This document shows, in pieces, positions 17,932 to 26,845 of a stretch of DNA of 64,000 nt; positions within the stretch are counted from its first letter, which is position 1; the number at the start of each line of letters is the position of its first letter. The notes beneath the pieces were generated by a model. The model made no database searches, was not told where the DNA came from, and saw nothing but the letters and a program-made list of their open reading frames with translations. A program made the translations under genes and the position numbers. The stretch lies in assembly GCA_002722885.1 (NCBI GenBank), contig PBNE01000012.1, forward strand, positions 134,052 through 198,051, written 5' to 3'. The DNA comes from Rhodospirillaceae bacterium. GTDB lineage: Bacteria > Pseudomonadota > Alphaproteobacteria > SP197.

Positions 17932-18429
17932 TTATATAGGGAATGCACGGAAGATCACCTGATTACCAACGGTCAGACCGAGGCTGCTCACTGTGCCGGC
18001 GTTCAGTTCCAGCACAGCCGCAGCGGGCTCTCCAGACGGAATGGGCGTGAGGTCGTGGGGTAAAGCGTCGACCGCGATGCTGACGATGACACCGTCTGCA
18101 TCGATGAACAGCAAATCCAATGGCAGGTAGGTGTTCTTCATCCAGAAGCTGCGCGATGCTTCACGGTCGAACAAGAACAACATGCCTGCATCGGCCGACA
18201 TCTCCCGCCGGAACATCAGTCCCCGCTGACGTTGTTGCGGTGTGACGGCCAGTTCCACTTCGAAGTCGAAACTCTGGCCATCCTGCGTTTCGATGGATAG
18301 ATGATCGCGGGCAAACTCTATCTCGTCTTCCGCCAGGGCCTGGGCGGACGTCCACCAAACGAACGTCAGCACCAGCAGTGTCATGAAAAAGTTGGTAAGA
18401 GAAAAAGTGCGCAAGGCCGACGAGACCAT
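17932..18429 (-). CDS. DUF192 family secreted protein
   Basis: A DUF192 domain covers the C-terminal 120 residues: VTPQQRQRGLMFRREM, GMLFLFDREASRSFWMKNTYLPLDLLF and the end GLTVGNQVIFR. A hydrophobic signal segment ending ALA-EDE directs export. The open frame starts at 18483. ATG 18429 and ATG 18384 also give signal peptides and reduce overlap with the plus-strand gene, so the start is uncertain. The family function is unknown; in alphaproteobacteria these are small periplasmic proteins. Confidence 0.8.
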   Translation of the reverse strand: MVSSALRTFSLTNFFMTLLVLTFVWWTSAQALAEDEIEFARDHLSIETQDGQSFDFEVELAVTPQQRQRGLMFRREMSADAGMLFLFDREASRSFWMKNTYLPLDLLFIDADGVIVSIAVDALPHDLTPIPSGEPAAAVLELNAGTVSSLGLTVGNQVIFRAFPI

Positions 18430-18748
18430 CGTCGAGATCGACAGTCGGCGGCGCTGGGATCTGGCGTTTGTGCTTGGTTTCATGAGCGCGCTTCTTGTTC
18501 TTTATGGTGGCACGCTACCGCAGCTGGCCATTCCTGACCACGTCTCCGATCCGCTCTACAGCCTCGACGCCTGGCTGAATCTCGAACCCGATGCCGGCGC
18601 GATGGTGCCTGTGTTCGCGTTTGTTGCGATCTTGTTCTGTCTTGTTCACTGCTATCGCTGGATCATCCTCTGCGCTTTGATGGTTATCGCCTTCGCCCTG
18701 TTCGCGGCGATCGATCAGTTCGAGACCATCATGGGTCTCACGGTCTAG
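18383..18748 (+). CDS. Hypothetical membrane protein
   Basis: A 121-residue frame with a basic N-terminus and three likely membrane segments: DLAFVLGFMSALLVLYGG, then two in the stretch from VPVFAFVAILFCLVH to IALFAAI-like residues. No minus-strand frame competes over 18484-18748, which supports it. Its first codons overlap the possible 5' end of the divergent DUF192 gene (ATG on both strands at 18382-18385), and I see no clear Shine-Dalgarno site. I do not recognise the family. Confidence 0.5.
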   Translation: MKKLVREKVRKADETIVEIDSRRRWDLAFVLGFMSALLVLYGGTLPQLAIPDHVSDPLYSLDAWLNLEPDAGAMVPVFAFVAILFCLVHCYRWIILCALMVIAFALFAAIDQFETIMGLTV

Positions 18749-19064
18749 CAGCTCCTGGAAATGAACAATGGCATCATTCCCGACGGTGTCTCCGCACGGC
18801 AGCTTGCGTTACTTATACCGGTGCTGGAGGACTCCACGGTTGATACAAGAATCATCATCGTCGGAGCGGGCATTGCCATGATGGAACTCGCTCCATGGCT
18901 GAAACGGTTCGGTCGCGTCTTGCCGTCTCTCACCCAACGACGGTCCAACGCGGTGTCCAGTGAGAGGAACTTCCCGAGGTCCAGCACGATCAGCCCTCGC
19001 TCACCGTTCCCGGCGACCTTCTGGTTGACGGAGCCTATTTTTTGTTGAAGGACTGCAGCGTCCC
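18749..19064 (+). other. Stretch without a supported gene
   Basis: About 316 bases. A 95-codon frame at 18761-19048 and an 80-codon frame on the other strand (18987-18745) are both open, but neither has a recognisable domain, a convincing ribosome site or the strong G/C third-position bias of its neighbours. It may hold gene remnants. Confidence 0.4.
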
Positions 19065-19361
19065 ATGGGATTCACGCTGTTGAATGCCCCCAGCCAGTCT
19101 TCGGCCATGAGTGTTCACATGCTGGCTGCCGGCGACCAGGGCGATACCTATTTCCTGCGCTGCCGAGACCGAGACATGGGTAACCTGCGCGATGTTCCGG
19201 CCCATATGCTCAGCGACCTTGTCGACGAGGAGGGCGGCGAGGCCATCGACACCGACGATCTGCTGAACGATCTGGGCCAGGTTGCCTACGAGGTCATCGA
19301 AGCAGCAACGGACGACACTCCGCAGAACGAAGCAACGCCCACGCAATCTGCTCCGGCCTGA
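19065..19361 (+). CDS. Hypothetical small acidic protein
   Basis: A 98-residue frame with strong G/C bias at third codon positions and an acidic C-terminal half (DLVDEEGGEAIDTDDLLNDL). These features suggest real coding. I do not recognise a family. There is no signal peptide or membrane segment. It lies 127 bases before mrpE and could be independent of it. Confidence 0.5.
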   Translation: MGFTLLNAPSQSSAMSVHMLAAGDQGDTYFLRCRDRDMGNLRDVPAHMLSDLVDEEGGEAIDTDDLLNDLGQVAYEVIEAATDDTPQNEATPTQSAPA

Positions 19362-19488
19362 GGCAAGCAACGGCCTTCTTCCCCAACATGGCCTTGCCCG
19401 ACCCGCGTGTTCATCCTATTCAGCCACTGGATGGCCCCGGCGAGCGACCGGTCTCGCCTGCGGCCCTGTTCACGATTGCGGAGACGCG

Positions 19489-19971
19489 ATGTTTTCGGCG
19501 CGGACCTTCAGCCTGTTTGCCCTGCTCCTTAGCGTCTGGCTTCTTCTGTCCGGACACTGGGATCCGTTCCTGATCGGATGCGGCGTCGTGTCGTCGGCCC
19601 TGGTTGTGGTGATCGCTCACCGCATGGACGTGATTGATGGCGAAGGCCATCCGATCCAGTTGACCTGGCGGTTAATTTCCTACCTTCCGTGGCTCGCCTG
19701 GCAGGTCGCAAAGTCCAACGTGGCCGTCACGAAAACGATTCTCGCCCCGCGCATGACACTCAATGCCGGAGCGGATTGGGTTCCAGCCACACAGAAGACG
19801 GCCGTGGGTCTGGTGGCCTACGCAAACTCAATCACCCTGACACCGGGCACAGTCTCTCTCTCGGTCTATCCCGACAAGATTCATGTTCACGCTCTCGACA
19901 AGTCCGGCATCGAAGAGCTCAAGGAAGGCGCTATGGATCGCCGTGTCAGCGCGATGGAGGGTCCGTCCTGA
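19489..19971 (+). CDS. mrpE: Na+/H+ antiporter subunit E
   Basis: A 160-residue MnhE/MrpE protein. Two or three N-terminal membrane segments (LFALLLSVWLLLSG, GCGVVSSALVVVIAH) are followed by LPWLAWQVAKSNVAV and the family signature ANSITLTPGTVSL. It is a membrane subunit of a multi-subunit monovalent cation/proton antiporter. GGAG seven bases before ATG 19489 sets the start. Its stop overlaps the next start, the first of eight such tight junctions in this operon. Confidence 0.92.
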   Translation: MFSARTFSLFALLLSVWLLLSGHWDPFLIGCGVVSSALVVVIAHRMDVIDGEGHPIQLTWRLISYLPWLAWQVAKSNVAVTKTILAPRMTLNAGADWVPATQKTAVGLVAYANSITLTPGTVSLSVYPDKIHVHALDKSGIEELKEGAMDRRVSAMEGPS

Positions 19972-20234
19972 TGTTCGACGTTGCCACGATGCTGCTGGTC
20001 ATTGCGATGGCGTTAACCCTGACCCGTGCGGTGAAAGGGCCAACACTCTATGACCGCATCCTGGCTGTGAATGTCCACGGCACAATGACTGTGCTGCTGA
20101 TCGCCGTCGCAGGTTACCTCGTAGATCGCCCTGATTTTCTTGATCTCTCCCTCACCTATGCGCTGTTGAACTTCGTCGGCACATTGGCTGCCTTGAAGTA
20201 CTTCAAACACGGCCATTTGGGTGAAGGCTCATGA
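19971..20234 (+). CDS. mrpF: Na+/H+ antiporter subunit F
   Basis: An 87-residue MnhF/MrpF protein with three membrane helices. LTLTRAVKGPTLYDRILAVN is the family signature with conserved Arg, Gly-Pro and Asp-Arg. It overlaps mrpE by one base (TGATG) and mrpG by four bases. Confidence 0.92.
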   Translation: MFDVATMLLVIAMALTLTRAVKGPTLYDRILAVNVHGTMTVLLIAVAGYLVDRPDFLDLSLTYALLNFVGTLAALKYFKHGHLGEGS

Positions 20235-20578
20235 GCATGGTGCTCGACATTGCGAGCTGGATACTCCTGGTGACCGGAGGTCTTCTGCTGATTGTTAGCG
20301 GCCTGGGACTGTTGCGGCTGCCCGATCTGTTCACACGCCTTCATGGCGGCAGCCTGGCCGATACCGGCGGCGCCGTCCTGATGCTTGTTGGGATGGCGTT
20401 GCAGACAGAAATGAGCCTGATCACGGTCAAGTTGCTCATGATCGGGATCATCCTGCTGCTAACGGCCCCAACCGCGAGCCATGCCGTCGCGCATTCAGCG
20501 CTGATCGGAGGTCTTTCGCCTGACGACCCCGAGCAGAACCAGGCGCGCGATAATGCGTTCAAGGAGCATCAGGCCTGA
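20231..20578 (+). CDS. mrpG: Na+/H+ antiporter subunit G
   Basis: A 115-residue MnhG/MrpG protein with three helices. GLGLLRLPDLFTRLHGGSLADT is the family signature, and TAPTASHAVAHSAL is the conserved third-helix end. ATG 20231 overlaps the mrpF stop. Confidence 0.92.
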   Translation: MSMVLDIASWILLVTGGLLLIVSGLGLLRLPDLFTRLHGGSLADTGGAVLMLVGMALQTEMSLITVKLLMIGIILLLTAPTASHAVAHSALIGGLSPDDPEQNQARDNAFKEHQA

Positions 20579-21120
20579 TGGACCGCCTGCATCTGGTCCT
20601 TCTCGCCCTGTTGTTGATTGCCCTGGCCCTCGCCATGTTGCGTCTGCGCAGCCTGCTGGCTGTCGCCATCCTGTCCGGTGTTTACAGCCTGGTGCTCGCA
20701 GCACTCTACACATTTCTCGACGCGGTCGACGTCACCTTCACCGAAGCTGCCGTGGGCGCCGGCATCACGCTGACCCTGATGCTGGCCGCAATTTCACTGA
20801 CGACAACGCGTGAAGCACCACTGCGAAAAGATGACGGCCAGCGTCTGTTGGGCTTGATCGCGTCACTGACGGCCGGCCTCGGCCTGCTCTACGCCACGCT
20901 TGAAATGCCGGGCCTCGGCGATCCTGACGCCCCGATCCAGCAACATGTCGGGAACCGCTTCATTGCCGAAGCACCCGATGCGACCGGGGTTCCCAACATG
21001 GTGACATCAATTCTGGCGAGCTATCGGGGTTACGACACGCTGGGCGAGGTCACCGTGATTTTCACAGCAGGAATCGGCGTGATCGCGCTCTTGTGGCGCT
21101 GGCGGCGGGACGAGACATGA
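20578..21120 (+). CDS. MbhD/MbhE-like subunit (C-terminal MrpA equivalent)
   Basis: A 180-residue membrane protein. The first half is a DUF4040/MbhD domain of three helices (SLLAVAILSGVYSLVLAALY, VTFTEAAVGAGITLTLML). The second half resembles MbhE and the C-terminus of MrpA (NMVTSILASYRGYDTLGEVTVIFTA). In standard Mrp systems these parts are fused to the end of MrpA. Here they stand alone, as in Mbh/Mbs complexes. It overlaps both neighbours. Confidence 0.85.
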   Translation: MDRLHLVLLALLLIALALAMLRLRSLLAVAILSGVYSLVLAALYTFLDAVDVTFTEAAVGAGITLTLMLAAISLTTTREAPLRKDDGQRLLGLIASLTAGLGLLYATLEMPGLGDPDAPIQQHVGNRFIAEAPDATGVPNMVTSILASYRGYDTLGEVTVIFTAGIGVIALLWRWRRDET

Positions 21121-21539
21121 GCGAACACATCATTGTCCGTGTCGTCGTCAAGATGCTGGTTCCGTTCATCCTGCTGTTCGCACTCTATGTCCAGATGCAT
21201 GGCGATTACGGACCGGGCGGCGGCTTCCAGGCCGGTGTGATCTTTGCGACCGGTTTCATCATCTATGGAATCGTGTTTGGCGTGAAACGCGCCATCAAGG
21301 CCATGCCGCTCGTGATCATCACAACCATGATCTCAGCCGGATTGATCCTCTATGCCATGGTCGGCTTCGTCGCGCTCGGGATAGGCGCCACCTTCCTCGA
21401 CTACAGTGCTCTCGATCCGCACAACCCTGTGCATGGCCAGCATATCGGCATCATTGTCATTGAACTGGGCGTGGGCATCACGGTCGCTGGTGTTCTGACA
21501 GCCATCTTCTTCACATTCGCAGAACGGCGATCCTCATGA
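21117..21539 (+). CDS. mrpB: Na+/H+ antiporter subunit B
   Basis: A 140-residue MnhB-domain protein with four helices. The hallmark is LYVQMHGDYGPGGGFQAGV, followed by LGIGATFLDYSAL and GIIVIELGVGITVAGVL. The start ATG 21117 overlaps the previous stop (ATGA). Confidence 0.93.
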   Translation: MSEHIIVRVVVKMLVPFILLFALYVQMHGDYGPGGGFQAGVIFATGFIIYGIVFGVKRAIKAMPLVIITTMISAGLILYAMVGFVALGIGATFLDYSALDPHNPVHGQHIGIIVIELGVGITVAGVLTAIFFTFAERRSS

Positions 21540-21901
21540 ATGAGGCCATTACATTCATCGGCGATCACGCTTTGCAGTGGGCCTCTGTAATCATCCTGAT
21601 GATCGGCCTCTACACGATCATCACGCGTGGCAACCTGATCAAGAAGGTCATCGGGCTCAACATCTTCCAGACTGCTGTCTTCCTGCTCTACATCTCGGTC
21701 GGTTATGTCGAGGGCGGCACGGCACCCATCGTGCAGGCCGGCGCGGAGTACTACTCCAATCCCCTGCCCCATGTCCTAATCCTGACAGCGATCGTGGTCT
21801 CGGTCGCGACCACATCGCTGGCCCTGACGCTGATCGTGCGCGTCCGAGAGGCCTACGGGTCCATTGAGGAGATGGAAATTGTCGAGCGGGACGAGGCCTG
21901 A
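21536..21901 (+). CDS. mrpC: Na+/H+ antiporter subunit C (NuoK-like)
   Basis: A 121-residue three-helix protein related to NuoK. LYTIITRGNLIKKVIGLNIFQTAVFLL contains the conserved glycine and asparagine of MrpC, and NPLPHVLILTAIVVSVATTSLAL the third helix. It overlaps mrpB by four bases and precedes mrpD by five. Confidence 0.93.
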   Translation: MNEAITFIGDHALQWASVIILMIGLYTIITRGNLIKKVIGLNIFQTAVFLLYISVGYVEGGTAPIVQAGAEYYSNPLPHVLILTAIVVSVATTSLALTLIVRVREAYGSIEEMEIVERDEA

Positions 21902-21906
21902 CACCC

Positions 21907-23385
21907 GTGTCCCTGATGAACCACCTTCCCGCGTTGCAGGTCGTAATTCCGCTCATTGCGGCACCGCTTTGTGCGCTGATGGTCCGCCCGAACATCGCGT
22001 GGTGGTTCGCCATGGCGGTGACCTGGGTCACCTTTGGGATTTCGTCAGCCCTGCTGCACCAGGTTCTGGATGGGGGCGCGATCAGCTACCACATGGGCGG
22101 CTGGCGGCCCCCACTGGGCATCTCCTATGAGATTGACCCACTCAATGCCCTGCTCCTTGTGCTTGTGTCCGGCATGGCGGTGATCGTCATGCCGGCTGCG
22201 AAGCTGGGCATCGGTGTGGAGGTCACACAAAGGGCCCAACGGCTGTTCTACACCGTCGCCCTGCTGGCGCTGACCGGCATGCTGGGTATCGTCATCACCG
22301 GTGACACGTTCAACCTCTACGTCTTCCTCGAAATCTCATCCCTGTCGAGCTACGCGCTGGTCGCGATGGGAACGCACCGCAGAGCCAGCAAGGCGGCCTT
22401 CAATTACCTCATTCTTGGCACCATCGGCGCCACCTTCATCTTGATCGGCATTGGCCTGATCTACATGATGACCGGCACGCTCAACATGGCCGACCTTGCG
22501 ATCCGACTGCGCAACGCGCACGACACCGCCCCGGTGCAGGCGGCACTCGCCTTCATTGTGGTCGGCGCCGGGATTAAGGCGGCCATGTTCCCCGCTCATA
22601 TCTGGATGCCGAACGCCTACACGTATGCGCCATCGGTCGTGTCAGCTTTCTTCGGCGCCACCGCAACCAAGGTCGGCGCCTATATCCTGATCCGCTTCAT
22701 CTTCAACGTCTTCGGCTATGATTTTGCCTTCGAACGCCTGCAGATAGGCTGGTTTCTCGTGCCCTTGGGCCTTGCAGGCGCTTTCATCGGCTCACTGGTG
22801 GCCATCTGGCAGGACGACCTCAAGCGCATGCTTGCCTACTCGAGTGTTGCGCAGGTCGGTTACATCATTGCTGCACTGGGCTTCGGCAATCACGACGGAT
22901 TGGTCGCAGCCATTGTTCATGTATTCAATCACGGCCTGATGAAGGGCGCGCTCTTCATGGTCATGGCCTGTGTCATCCTGCGTCTGGGCTCATCTGACAT
23001 CTCCGTGTTCCGCGGCCTTGGGCGACGCATGCCCGTGACCATGGGGTGTTTCGTCGTGGCCGGACTTTCGATGATCGGTGTCCCCTTTACGGTGGGCTTC
23101 ATCAGCAAGTGGTATCTGATTCTCGGCGCACTTGATGCCGACATGTGGCCGGTGGCCGTACTGATTGTGATGAGTTCGCTGCTCTCGATCTTCTACATTT
23201 GGCGTGTTGTCGAGGTGGCCTATTTCGCCGCACCGCCCGATTACCTCAAGGTCAAGGAAGCACCGGTCATGCTGTTGCTGCCGACCGTGGCCCTGACCGT
23301 TCTGTGCATCGCCTTCGGCGTCGCGACCAAATTTACTGTGGGAGTCGCAAACTTCGCAGCCAGCAGCCTCGGGGTTCTTCCATGA
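21907..23385 (+). CDS. mrpD: Na+/H+ antiporter subunit D
   Basis: A 492-residue proton-translocating membrane protein of the NuoL/M/N-MrpA/D family with about 14 helices. NLYVFLEISSLSSYALVAMG carries the conserved helix-5 glutamate, GAGIKAAMFPAHIWMPNAY the helix-7 lysine, and LKRMLAYSSVAQVGYIIAALG the broken-helix segment. The start is GTG 21907, with ATG 21916 as an alternative. It is the first of three MrpD-like proteins in the operon. Confidence 0.93.
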   Translation: MSLMNHLPALQVVIPLIAAPLCALMVRPNIAWWFAMAVTWVTFGISSALLHQVLDGGAISYHMGGWRPPLGISYEIDPLNALLLVLVSGMAVIVMPAAKLGIGVEVTQRAQRLFYTVALLALTGMLGIVITGDTFNLYVFLEISSLSSYALVAMGTHRRASKAAFNYLILGTIGATFILIGIGLIYMMTGTLNMADLAIRLRNAHDTAPVQAALAFIVVGAGIKAAMFPAHIWMPNAYTYAPSVVSAFFGATATKVGAYILIRFIFNVFGYDFAFERLQIGWFLVPLGLAGAFIGSLVAIWQDDLKRMLAYSSVAQVGYIIAALGFGNHDGLVAAIVHVFNHGLMKGALFMVMACVILRLGSSDISVFRGLGRRMPVTMGCFVVAGLSMIGVPFTVGFISKWYLILGALDADMWPVAVLIVMSSLLSIFYIWRVVEVAYFAAPPDYLKVKEAPVMLLLPTVALTVLCIAFGVATKFTVGVANFAASSLGVLP

Positions 23386-24869
23386 ACGACCTCCCCGATC
23401 CCGGCATGCTCGCGGCACTCGCTATCGTTCTTCCTTTGGTGGGTGCCGTCGGCGTCCTCCTGACCCGTCGCTGGCCCGACGTCCGCGAAGGTATCAGCCT
23501 GGCGACCGGCATCACATTGTTCTGCCTGGTCGCCGTCATCGCCGTTGCCCTGGAAAGCGGCGAGGCCATCCACCTGCAGCTTGCGACGCCTCTTGAGGGG
23601 CCAACCATCACACTGGATGTCGAACCGCTCGGCATGCTCTTTGCGCTGATTGCAAGCGGTCTCTGGGTCGTCACGACGATCTATGCCATCGGCTACATGC
23701 GCGGCCACCACGAGCAGAACCAGACCCGCTTCTACACCTTCTTCGCCGTCGCCATTGCCTCGGCCATGGGCGTGGCCTTCGCCGGCAACATGCTCACCCT
23801 TTTCGTGTTCTACGAAGCGCTGACGATTTCGACCTTCCCGCTAGTGACCCATGCGGGAACGCTCGAGGCCCGCAGAGCCGGGAGAACTTATCTGGGCATC
23901 CTGCTCGGCACCTCGATCGGTCTTCAGCTTGTCGCGATCATCGGAACCTACGCCTACGCAGGCACACTTGATTTCGCCCCGGGCGGCATCCTTGAGGGCC
24001 GCGTGCCCGACGCCATGGCGGGTATCCTGTTGCTTCTCTATGTCTTTGGTGTCGGCAAGGCCGCCTTGATGCCGTTCCATCGCTGGCTTCCTGCGGCCAT
24101 GGTCGCACCAACCCCGGTGAGTGCCCTGTTGCATGCCGTCGCCGTCGTTAAAGCCGGCGTCTTCACTGTGCTGAAGGTCGCCGTGTTCATCTTCGGCTTC
24201 GATCTGCTCAACGAACTCAGCATGACGTTGATGCTGCAGTGGGTCGCGGCCTTCACGATCATCGCGGCCTCGCTTGTCGCCATGACCAAGGACAACCTGA
24301 AAGCCAGGCTGGCCTACTCCACGATCAGCCAGCTCGCCTACATCGTGCTCGCGGCCCTGCTCGCGAACCAGTCGGGTTTCCTGGGTGGCGGCCTGCACAT
24401 CGCCACCCACGCCTTCGGCAAAATCACGCTCTTCTTCTGTGCGGGCGCCATTCTGGTCGCGGCGCACAAGTCAGAGATCTCACAACTCGACGGTATGGGT
24501 CGTGTTATGCCCTGGACCTTCGCCGCCTTCCTGGTCGGCAGTCTCAGCATCATCGGACTGCCGCCCTTCGGCGGGCTCTGGAGCAAGTGGTTGCTGTTCG
24601 AAGGTGCTCTTGATGCCCACCAAACCGTTTTCATTGTTGTTCTCTGTCTCTCGACCCTGCTCAACATCGCTTATCTACTGCCGATCCCGTTCAGAGCCTT
24701 CTTCCGGCCCTTGCCTGAAGGTGCAGCAGCCACCCGCCATGAGGCGCCTGTGGCCTGCCTGATTGGTATGGCCGTGACGTCGTTGGGCTGCCTGACCCTC
24801 TTCTTCTTCCCCGATCCGATCCTTGCACTGCTCGCCAGCAGCCCCGTTGTCATGGGAGGCCTGCCGTGA
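23382..24869 (+). CDS. Second MrpD/NuoM-like antiporter subunit
   Basis: A 495-residue paralogue of MrpD. TLFVFYEALTISTFPLVTHAG has the helix-5 glutamate, GKAALMPFHRWLPAAMVAPTPVSA the helix-7 lysine region, and LKARLAYSTISQLAYIVLAAL the later conserved segment. The ATG at 23382 overlaps the mrpD stop, so a long upstream extension in the frame is ignored. It may act as one more ion channel of the complex. Confidence 0.9.
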   Translation: MNDLPDPGMLAALAIVLPLVGAVGVLLTRRWPDVREGISLATGITLFCLVAVIAVALESGEAIHLQLATPLEGPTITLDVEPLGMLFALIASGLWVVTTIYAIGYMRGHHEQNQTRFYTFFAVAIASAMGVAFAGNMLTLFVFYEALTISTFPLVTHAGTLEARRAGRTYLGILLGTSIGLQLVAIIGTYAYAGTLDFAPGGILEGRVPDAMAGILLLLYVFGVGKAALMPFHRWLPAAMVAPTPVSALLHAVAVVKAGVFTVLKVAVFIFGFDLLNELSMTLMLQWVAAFTIIAASLVAMTKDNLKARLAYSTISQLAYIVLAALLANQSGFLGGGLHIATHAFGKITLFFCAGAILVAAHKSEISQLDGMGRVMPWTFAAFLVGSLSIIGLPPFGGLWSKWLLFEGALDAHQTVFIVVLCLSTLLNIAYLLPIPFRAFFRPLPEGAAATRHEAPVACLIGMAVTSLGCLTLFFFPDPILALLASSPVVMGGLP

Positions 24870-25129
24870 GCGACGAACACAACGGCGACAAGAAACAGTA
24901 CTTCTTCGACAAGCCGCGTCACGTCCGGATCGTGATCCGGATCCTGGTTGCCGCCTGCGTCGCCACGTTCGGTGCGGATTTCTTTTTGCATCGCCACGTG
25001 AACCACCACTGGGAATCGATGCTGGGCTTTTACGCCCTCTTTGGATTCGGTGCCTACGCCCTGCTGGTTTTGGTCGCTGAAGGTCTGCGATTCCTGGTCC
25101 AGAAGCGCGACGGGTTCTACGATGATTAG
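24866..25129 (+). CDS. Small two-helix membrane protein of the antiporter operon
   Basis: An 87-residue protein: a charged N-terminus, a helix near 22-40 (IVIRILVAACVATFGADFF), a His-rich turn (HRHVNHHWE), a second helix (LGFYALFGFGAYALLVLVA) and a basic/acidic tail. It starts at GTG 24866 and overlaps both flanking genes (4 and 8 bases), which strongly supports translation. No Mrp or Mbh subunit of this kind is known to me. Confidence 0.8.
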   Translation: MSDEHNGDKKQYFFDKPRHVRIVIRILVAACVATFGADFFLHRHVNHHWESMLGFYALFGFGAYALLVLVAEGLRFLVQKRDGFYDD

Positions 25130-26819
25130 CGTCGCACCCTTCATCATCTTCCTTGTCGGTGCCGGCCTCGTCGCCATCACCAACGGCCGACTACGCGACG
25201 TCCTCGCGGTCGCCACACCTGTGGTTGCCGCCGCCAACCTGCTTTTCCTCGATGGACAGGCGGACATGCACGCCAGATTGTTCGGCTACGATCTGACGCT
25301 GGTGCATGCCGATCGCCTGTCGATGCTGTTCGGCTGGCTCTTCACCCTGGCAACCTTCATCGCCCTGATCTACGGGCTGCACCGGCCGACCAAGCTCGAA
25401 CAGGTTGCAGGGCTCACCTATGCGGCAAGCACCATGGGTGCGGTCTTTGCCGGTGACCTTCTGACCCTGCTGCTGTTCTGGGAGGGACTGGGCCTTACAT
25501 CCGTGTTTCTTGTGCTCGCGCGGCGCACCGCCGAGGCTGAACGGGCGGCCATGCGTTACCTTCTGCTGCAGGTGATCTCCGGATTGTTGATGATCGCAGG
25601 CATCGTCGCCCTGATGACCCAGGGCGATTCCCTCACGATGGACCCGTTTGAGCTCGAGGGCCTGGCCGCCTGGCTGATCTTCCTGGCACTCGGCGTAAAA
25701 GCCGGTTTCCCGCTGCTGCACAACTGGATCACCGACACCTATCCGGAAGCCACCGAGACGGGCACGGTGATGATGAGCGCCCTGACCACGAAGACGGCGA
25801 TCTACTGCCTGGCGCGCCTGTTCCCCGGAACGGAGATTCTGATCTACATCGGCGCGACAATGACGCTGTTCCCAATCTTCTATGCTGTGATCGAGGACAA
25901 TCTGCGCCGTGTGCTGTCCTACAGCCTGATCAACCAGCTCGGCTTCATGATCTGCGGTATCGGCATCGGCACCGAGCTCGCGATCAACGGGGCCGTCAGC
26001 CATGCGTTCGCGCACGTGCTCTACAAATCGCTGCTCTTCATGTCGATGGGAGCGGTGCTGTTCCGCACGGGCAAGATCAGCGCGACGGAGCTCGGCGGTC
26101 TCTACAGAACGATGCCCAAGACCACCGTACTGTGCATCATCGGTGCAGCCTCGATCTCGGCGTTCCCGCTGTTCTCGGGCTTTGTCGCCAAGTCGATGGT
26201 GATGAGTGCCGCATTGAAGGAAGGTTACGAGTGGATCTGGATTGCACTCCTGTTCGCTTCGGCGGGCGTTCTGCACCATGCCGGCATCAAGATCCCGTTC
26301 TTTGCCTTCTTCGGCCACGATTCCGGCATGCGGCCGAAGGAAGCGCCGAAGTCCATGCTGATCGCGATGGCCATCGCCGCGGCCTTCTGTATCGGCATCG
26401 GCTGCTTCCCGGCCCTTCTCTATCAGTACCTGCCCTATCCCGTGACCTATGAGCCCTACACGTTCGAGCACGTCCTCGTGCAGCTCCAGCTCTTGCTGTT
26501 CGCTGCACTCTGTTTCGTGGTCCTGCGGGTCACCAAGCTGGAGCCGCCGGAACGGTCTGGCGTGAACCTCGATGCCGAGTGGACCTATCGCTGGCTGCTG
26601 CCTATTCTGGTGCGCATAGGCCGGAACACTCTGGAGGCCTTGGCCGTGCCAGTGAAATCAGCAGCCACACAGAGTATTAACGGGATTGTGGGACTTGCCA
26701 TGCGCTGGAACGGGCCCCAGGGTTTCTTTGCCCGTGACCCCGTGATGAGCAGCGCGTCACTCGCAGTCGTGATCGTCTTTGCGCTGGTCTTGATCGTGCA
26801 CCTTGTGCGTGGCAACTGA
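25122..26819 (+). CDS. Third MrpD/NuoL-like antiporter subunit
   Basis: A 565-residue member of the same antiporter family. LTLLLFWEGLGLTSVFLVLA carries the helix-5 glutamate, GVKAGFPLLHNWITDTYPEA the helix-7 lysine and histidine, and LRRVLSYSLINQLGFMICGI the later motif. It is longer than MrpD, with two additional C-terminal helices, the last (LAVVIVFALVLIVHLV) at the extreme end, recalling MrpA/NuoL N-terminal modules. The start ATG 25122 overlaps the small-protein gene. It ends the operon; the cox cluster begins 26 bases later. Confidence 0.9.
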   Translation: MISVAPFIIFLVGAGLVAITNGRLRDVLAVATPVVAAANLLFLDGQADMHARLFGYDLTLVHADRLSMLFGWLFTLATFIALIYGLHRPTKLEQVAGLTYAASTMGAVFAGDLLTLLLFWEGLGLTSVFLVLARRTAEAERAAMRYLLLQVISGLLMIAGIVALMTQGDSLTMDPFELEGLAAWLIFLALGVKAGFPLLHNWITDTYPEATETGTVMMSALTTKTAIYCLARLFPGTEILIYIGATMTLFPIFYAVIEDNLRRVLSYSLINQLGFMICGIGIGTELAINGAVSHAFAHVLYKSLLFMSMGAVLFRTGKISATELGGLYRTMPKTTVLCIIGAASISAFPLFSGFVAKSMVMSAALKEGYEWIWIALLFASAGVLHHAGIKIPFFAFFGHDSGMRPKEAPKSMLIAMAIAAAFCIGIGCFPALLYQYLPYPVTYEPYTFEHVLVQLQLLLFAALCFVVLRVTKLEPPERSGVNLDAEWTYRWLLPILVRIGRNTLEALAVPVKSAATQSINGIVGLAMRWNGPQGFFARDPVMSSASLAVVIVFALVLIVHLVRGN

Positions 26820-26845
26820 ATCCACCCTCGTCGATAGGAGTTTCG

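Noticed and set aside
25191-26471. 426-codon minus-strand frame inside the third antiporter gene
   Set aside because: The plus strand encodes a clear membrane antiporter subunit with family motifs; the opposite frame is rich in Arg, Gln, His and Gly and has no domain.
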